A stretch of 9,396 nucleotides of DNA, from the NCBI GenBank assembly GCA_016208805.1, contig JACQXL010000250.1:1-9396 (forward strand), written 5' to 3'. The notes below the pieces were generated by a model. It was not told the DNA's origin and made no database searches. It saw nothing but the letters and a program-made list of their open reading frames with translations. Position 1 is the first letter of the stretch. Each line of letters opens with the position of its first letter. This stretch comes from Planctomycetota bacterium. GTDB taxonomy: Bacteria; Planctomycetota; MHYJ01; JACQXL01. Both the position numbers and the translations under genes were made by a program. Shown here one piece after another: positions 6,325 to 9,396 of this stretch.

Positions 6325-7014
6325 ATGAAAAAGAGTTATCTTATCATCTGGGTTTTGTTAATCGGGCTGACCGGCATCATCACCTTAATCGCAACCAGGA
6401 AACTGCCGGATACGCCAAGGCAAGCATCTAAAAGCACAGAAAATAAACCAAAACCGGAAGCCAGCGCTGAATTCAGCCAGCGGGTTGCTGACCTGCAAAA
6501 GGACTGGACGAACTTGAATCTGATGCTGAACTCGCTAACCGTTCAGGTGCCGGCTAAGACCGCCCCGCCTCAACAAACTGAAACACCGCCCAGGTCAGAC
6601 GACCCGTTTGCCGAGCTCAAAAAACGGCGGGCGGAATTAGACAACCAGCAGGGAAATCAGAGCAACAATACACCGCCTGTAAATCCGCCCACGGAATCAG
6701 AGCAACGCGAAAAGCAGCAGAAATTCCGCCAGTGGCTGATAGAAACTACGGCTAAACGGCTCAATCTGGCCGACTACCAACAGGTGGAATTTATTAAGAT
6801 TTTCGCCGAGCGTAACCAGAAACTATCCGAAACTATCGGCAGGTTCCGCGGCGGCCAGATGACCTACGACCAGGTCAGCCCCGAGGTGGATAAAATCCGG
6901 GCCGAGACCGATGAAAAACTCAAAGCCACACTATCAGCCCAGCAATACGAAGAGTATAAAAGGATGGAAGGCAATAAGATGATGGGCGGGCGGATATTGA
7001 AAGGCGACGAGTAA
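6325..7014 (+). CDS. Membrane-anchored periplasmic Spy/CpxP-like helical protein
   Basis: This encodes 229 residues. MKK plus a hydrophobic stretch (residues ~5-23, LIIWVLLIGLTGIITLIA) forms an N-terminal anchor or uncleaved signal. A charged, proline- and glutamine-rich linker follows (~30-130, with PPQQTETPPR and NTPPVNPPTESE). The C-terminal ~100 residues are predicted helical (RQWLIETTAKRLNLADYQQVEFIKIFAERN and EKLKATLSAQQYEEYKRM). The paired 'LNL-x-Q' and 'LSAQQ-x-EYKR' patterns resemble the LTxxQ repeats of Spy/CpxP periplasmic chaperone-like proteins, but I infer this by eye and it is not certain. GGAG at 6311-6314 sits 10 bp before the ATG and is the clearest ribosome site in the window. 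mlaF begins 21 bp after the stop codon, so co-transcription is likely and an envelope-related role would fit. Confidence 0.65.
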   Translation: MKKSYLIIWVLLIGLTGIITLIATRKLPDTPRQASKSTENKPKPEASAEFSQRVADLQKDWTNLNLMLNSLTVQVPAKTAPPQQTETPPRSDDPFAELKKRRAELDNQQGNQSNNTPPVNPPTESEQREKQQKFRQWLIETTAKRLNLADYQQVEFIKIFAERNQKLSETIGRFRGGQMTYDQVSPEVDKIRAETDEKLKATLSAQQYEEYKRMEGNKMMGGRILKGDE

Positions 7015-7032
7015 AATCTGTGTAATCTGTGG
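7015..7032 (+). repeat. Short tandem dimer AATCTGTGT/AATCTGTGG before mlaF
   Basis: Two 9-mers differing at the last base fill almost the entire 21-bp gap between the Spy-like stop codon (7012-7014) and the mlaF ATG (7036). No Shine-Dalgarno is present there, so the dimer occupies the place of the ribosome site. Confidence 0.45.
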
Positions 7033-7035
7033 CTT

Positions 7036-7776
7036 ATGATAGAATTTATTGATGTTCACAAGACCCTGGGCGGCAAGAAGGTGCTGGACGGCCTGGACCT
7101 GAAGATAGAGCGCGGCGAGGCCTTCGCCATCATCGGCCGGAGCGGCTGCGGCAAAAGCGTCACGCTCAAGCATATGGTCGGGTTGATGGCGCCGGAATCC
7201 GGCCGGGTAATCGTTGACGGCGCCGAGGTCACGGCCCTGGAAGACAGCGCCCTTGAGCCCGTGCGCAAGAAATTCGGATTCCTATTCCAGAACAGCGCCC
7301 TGCTTAATTCGCTCTCGGTCGGCGAGAACGTCGGCCTGCCTCTGCGCGAACATAAGGAGATGGCCGAACCGGATATCAGGAAACGGGTGGCTGAGGTGCT
7401 GGAACTATTAGGCCTGCGCCAGTTGGAAGAGGTGATGCCGGCCGACCTGAGCGGCGGGATGCGCAAACGGGTCGCACTGGCCCGGGCCATCATCCGGAAA
7501 CCGGAAATCATCCTTTACGACGAACCGACTACCGGCCTTGACCCGATTATGGCCAATGTGATTAACAACCTGATTGCCGAGATGCATCATAAACTAAAAG
7601 TTACATCTATTGTGGTAACGCACGATATGAACAGCGTCTTTATGGTGGCTGAACGGATTGCCCTGCTCTATCAGGGCAAGATAGCCCGGATGGGCACGGT
7701 GGACTATTTCAAGAACAGTGACGACAAGATTGTCAGGCAATTCGTTACCGGCGCGCCCGAAGGCCCGATGAGTTAA
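7036..7776 (+). CDS. mlaF: MlaF-type ABC transporter ATPase
   Basis: This 246-residue cytoplasmic ATPase belongs to the MCE/Mla lipid-transport ABC family, which couples ATP hydrolysis to phospholipid movement between inner and outer membranes. All nucleotide-binding motifs are intact: Walker A GRSGCGKS (34-41), Q-loop Gln85 in FGFLFQNSALLNSLSV, signature LSGGM (138-142) followed by RKRVALARAI, Walker B IILYDEP (158-164) with Glu163, D-loop GLDP, and switch His196 in VVTHD. The FQxxALxxSLxVxENVxLPLRE stretch is typical of MlaF. Length matches the usual 240-270. The expected partner permease mlaE is not adjacent. The gene upstream is the Spy-like protein, and mlaD lies 378 bp downstream across repeats E and F. 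The ATG at 7036 begins the conserved beta strand, so no upstream start is needed. Confidence 0.92.
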   Translation: MIEFIDVHKTLGGKKVLDGLDLKIERGEAFAIIGRSGCGKSVTLKHMVGLMAPESGRVIVDGAEVTALEDSALEPVRKKFGFLFQNSALLNSLSVGENVGLPLREHKEMAEPDIRKRVAEVLELLGLRQLEEVMPADLSGGMRKRVALARAIIRKPEIILYDEPTTGLDPIMANVINNLIAEMHHKLKVTSIVVTHDMNSVFMVAERIALLYQGKIARMGTVDYFKNSDDKIVRQFVTGAPEGPMS

Positions 7777-7782
7777 TTATTC

Positions 7783-7810
7783 TTGACTTATGACCTAATC
7801 AAAGTAAACT
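7783..7810 (+). promoter_or_regulatory. Weak candidate promoter before repeat E
   Basis: TTGACT (7783-7788) and TAAACT (7805-7810) are 16 bp apart and point toward mlaD. The -35 is good and the -10 is poor. If real, it is separated from mlaD by the inserted repeat E and its terminator-like hairpin. Confidence 0.2.
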
Positions 7811-8025
7811 AATTTACTGAACTCTTGCGAAATGCCCCTTTTGTCATTCTGAACGGAGTCCCGCAGAATTGCGGGACGGAGTGAAGAATCTCCGTTTTAT
7901 GCGGGTTTGGGACGAGATTCTTCGTCCCGACACTCCGTGTCGGGACTCAGAATGACCATGCCATGCCGCATGGCGTGGCACTTTTTGGGTGGTTTATTTC
8001 CCATTTCGCAAGAGTTCAGAATTTA
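7811..8025 (+). mobile_element. MITE-like element copy E with 6-bp target duplication
   Basis: The element proper is 7817-8019 (203 bp), with perfect 18-bp inverted ends CTGAACTCTTGCGAAATG. AATTTA flanks it exactly on both sides (7811-7816 and 8020-8025). It is almost identical to copy D. The main difference is a TCCCGCA/TGCGGGA hairpin cassette near 7859, where D has a short CGCAGC stretch. It lies in the gap between mlaF and mlaD. No transposase is encoded, so any movement needs an enzyme in trans. Confidence 0.92.
7956..7986 (+). terminator. Terminator-like hairpin inside repeat E, between mlaF and mlaD
   Basis: CCATGCCAT (7956-7964), loop GCCGC and ATGGCGTGG (7970-7978) are followed by CAC and five T residues (7982-7986), identical to the module in repeat D. 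In the plus direction it would lie on the transcript leaving mlaF and could reduce read-through into mlaD. Confidence 0.4.
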
Positions 8026-8047
8026 GCGGAAACAGTGGACACTAAAT

Positions 8048-8129
8048 GTCATTCTGAGCGCAAGCGAAAAATCTCTAATCATTAGTAGTAGACCCTTCGC
8101 CCTGCTCAGGGTGACCGCTACGGCGGTCA
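8048..8129 (+). repeat. Shorter related palindromic repeat, copy F, plus hairpin
   Basis: GTCATTCTGAGCG at the left and GCTCAGGGTGAC at the right (8048-8115) form an imperfect inverted pair. GCGAAAAATCTC lies inside, a decayed version of the GAAGAATCT motif. The right end overlaps a TGACCGC/GCGGTCA stem with a TACG loop (8112-8129). There is no run of T residues after the stem. It lacks the CTGAACTC ends of C-E. It completes the gene-free stretch 7777-8154 and would lie in the mlaD leader. Confidence 0.6.
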
Positions 8130-8154
8130 TCTGCTTAATCCGCTTACTAAAATA

Positions 8155-9396
8155 ATGACTAAAAATATCAAAAATATCAAACGTGAACTCCAAATCGGCG
8201 TGATGTTCCTGGTGGCCATCGTATTCCTGATTTTTGTCAGCATCATACTCACGCGCTGGAGTCCATTTGCCACCCCCCAACGTATTAAGGTGATTTTTCC
8301 GTCCGTGGTCGGCCTGAAAGAAGGCGATGTCGTCCGGGTTTCCGGCGTCCAGATGGGTAAAGCACTTAAAATCAAGTATCTGGAAGATACCCGCGTCAAG
8401 GTGGTCCTCCAGATGGAAGAGCCGATTACCCTCTGGTCCGACTACGAAATCGGGGTGGCCGAATCCAGTATGTTAGGCGGCTATTTCATTGATATTAAAC
8501 CAGGCACACCTGGTAATCCGGCAATGAACCTAAAAGAGCCTCTCAAAGGTGTAATTATAATACCCGGCCTTTCTGAACTTGGTGCGTTCATCAAAGATAA
8601 TCAGGATGAAGTCAAGACATTTATGGAAAAAGGGATGAAAATCATCACCGACATCGGCGAGGGCAAAGGCACGGTCGGCAAATTCTTCAAGGACGACGAC
8701 CTCTACATCAACCTGAAAGACTCCACCGACTCATTAAAGAAACTGCTCAAGGATATTGAAGACGGCAAGGGCTCGCTGGCCAAACTGCTTAAGGATGACA
8801 CGGTCTATGAAGACCTGAAGGAATCAGCCGAATCGCTCAAGAAAACGATGAAACAGATAGAATCCGGCAAGGGACCGCTGGGCAAGATTATCTACGACGA
8901 GAAACTGGCCGAACAGATTAGCACGGCCGGCGATTCGGTCAACAAGGTCCTCGAACCGGTGATTAAGACCAAGGTCATCGCGGGCGCCGAGTCCAAATAC
9001 TTTATTGACTCCAAGGAATTTATCTCCAAGTTCTATGTCCGGATAGAGCCGCGCGAGAGCCGCTATTTCCTGTTCGGCGGCTCCGTGATGACCCTGGACC
9101 GGGACGGCATCATCAACTACGAGAATAAACCCAAAAACAAAGACCAGTCCTTCCTGAAGGTGGACCTGCTGGTGGCCTATAAGTTCTTTGATAACCGGCT
9201 GACCTTCAGGGGCGGGTTGCTGGAAGGCAAATTCGGCGGCGGATTTGATTACGAATTCCCGATGACCGGCGCCCTGTTTACCGGCATCGTGTTGAGCGCC
9301 GAGGCCCGCGAGACGTATCGCGACAACAACATAGACGAAAACCTGCGCGCCACCCTGGGCCGGGCGTTTGCCACGGTCAAACTGGGAAATCACTTC
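8155..9396 (+). CDS. mlaD: MlaD-type MCE protein, C-terminus beyond the window
   Basis: The frame is open from ATG 8155 to the window edge (414 codons, no stop). A single N-terminal membrane helix (~13-32, IGVMFLVAIVFLIFVSIIL) is followed by an MCE domain (43-117) with VVGLKEGDVVRVSGVQMGKA and the conserved end SSMLGGYFIDIKPG. MCE proteins sit in the periplasm, form a hexameric ring on the permease, and carry lipids. Residues ~168-270 contain three tandem 34-residue helical repeats, each opening with GKG (170, 204 and 238) and containing KLLKDD-type and SLKK-type segments, consistent with a rod. From ~290 the sequence turns beta-rich (FYVRIEPRESRYFLFGGSV, LTFRGGLLEGKFGGGFDYEF), as in the long MlaD relatives of delta-proteobacterial type that I recall. 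This suggests a C-terminal domain reaching the outer membrane. No Shine-Dalgarno is seen. mlaF upstream supports the assignment. Confidence 0.9.
   Translation, partial: MTKNIKNIKRELQIGVMFLVAIVFLIFVSIILTRWSPFATPQRIKVIFPSVVGLKEGDVVRVSGVQMGKALKIKYLEDTRVKVVLQMEEPITLWSDYEIGVAESSMLGGYFIDIKPGTPGNPAMNLKEPLKGVIIIPGLSELGAFIKDNQDEVKTFMEKGMKIITDIGEGKGTVGKFFKDDDLYINLKDSTDSLKKLLKDIEDGKGSLAKLLKDDTVYEDLKESAESLKKTMKQIESGKGPLGKIIYDEKLAEQISTAGDSVNKVLEPVIKTKVIAGAESKYFIDSKEFISKFYVRIEPRESRYFLFGGSVMTLDRDGIINYENKPKNKDQSFLKVDLLVAYKFFDNRLTFRGGLLEGKFGGGFDYEFPMTGALFTGIVLSAEARETYRDNNIDENLRATLGRAFATVKLGNHF

Noticed and set aside
7056..7511. Minus-strand 151-codon open frame in mlaF
   Set aside because: It is antisense to intact ATPase motifs and its composition is typical of a shadow frame.
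1..8129. CRISPR array or phage attachment repeats
   Set aside because: The repeats are palindromic with inverted ends, occur in both orientations and at irregular spacing, and there are no spacers or cas genes.
8824..9393. Minus-strand 189-codon open frame
   Set aside because: It is the shadow of mlaD, whose frame is continuous and carries clear MCE features.

Overview
The window looks like a fragment of an uncultured diderm (Gram-negative type) bacterial chromosome. An alpha2beta2-type glycyl-tRNA synthetase beta subunit is a bacterial protein. An MlaF-type ATPase followed by an MlaD-type MCE protein implies an outer membrane. Shine-Dalgarno motifs are weak or absent at most starts, and roughly a tenth of the window is small palindromic repeats, a density I associate with environmental candidate-phylum, planctomycete-like or Omnitrophota-like genomes. 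The phylum is a guess and cannot be settled from this sequence. I see no tRNA, rRNA, CRISPR array or transposase.

Layout. 1-101 holds the end of a palindromic repeat (copy A). 141-2182, minus strand, is glyS, split into two pieces by a lesion near 1690-1762. 2183-2428 is a divergent intergenic region with a repeat fragment (G), a short dimer repeat, a candidate promoter and a complete repeat (B). 2429-5794, plus strand, encodes a 1121-residue secreted protein with a GH20-like N-terminal half whose catalytic motif looks lost. A complete repeat (C) sits inside this gene, in frame. 5815-6004 is repeat D, which abuts and truncates a minus-strand YbgC-like thioesterase (6001-6279). A palindromic AT-rich promoter (6290-6301) separates the thioesterase from a plus-strand cluster: a membrane-anchored Spy/CpxP-like protein (6325-7014), mlaF (7036-7776), and mlaD (8155 to the window edge). 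The 378-bp gap between mlaF and mlaD is filled mainly by repeat E and a shorter relative, F.

How the genes relate. mlaF and mlaD would supply the ATPase and the substrate-binding MCE component of a phospholipid/hydrophobic-ligand ABC transporter. The permease gene (mlaE) is not in the window. The Spy-like protein probably shares the mlaF transcript because only 21 bp separate them. The GH20-like protein and glyS show no functional link to the rest.

The most interesting content is the repeat family. Copies C, D and E share an 18-bp terminal inverted repeat (CTGAACTCTTGCGAAATG). Copies C and E have exact 7-bp and 6-bp flanking duplications, so they look like non-autonomous transposable elements (MITEs). 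One copy is carried in frame inside a protein gene and adds 58 codons with no stop. One truncates a thioesterase. One lies between mlaF and mlaD and carries a terminator-like hairpin. One (B) has the same core with different ends. Small hairpin cassettes appear to be swapped between copies.
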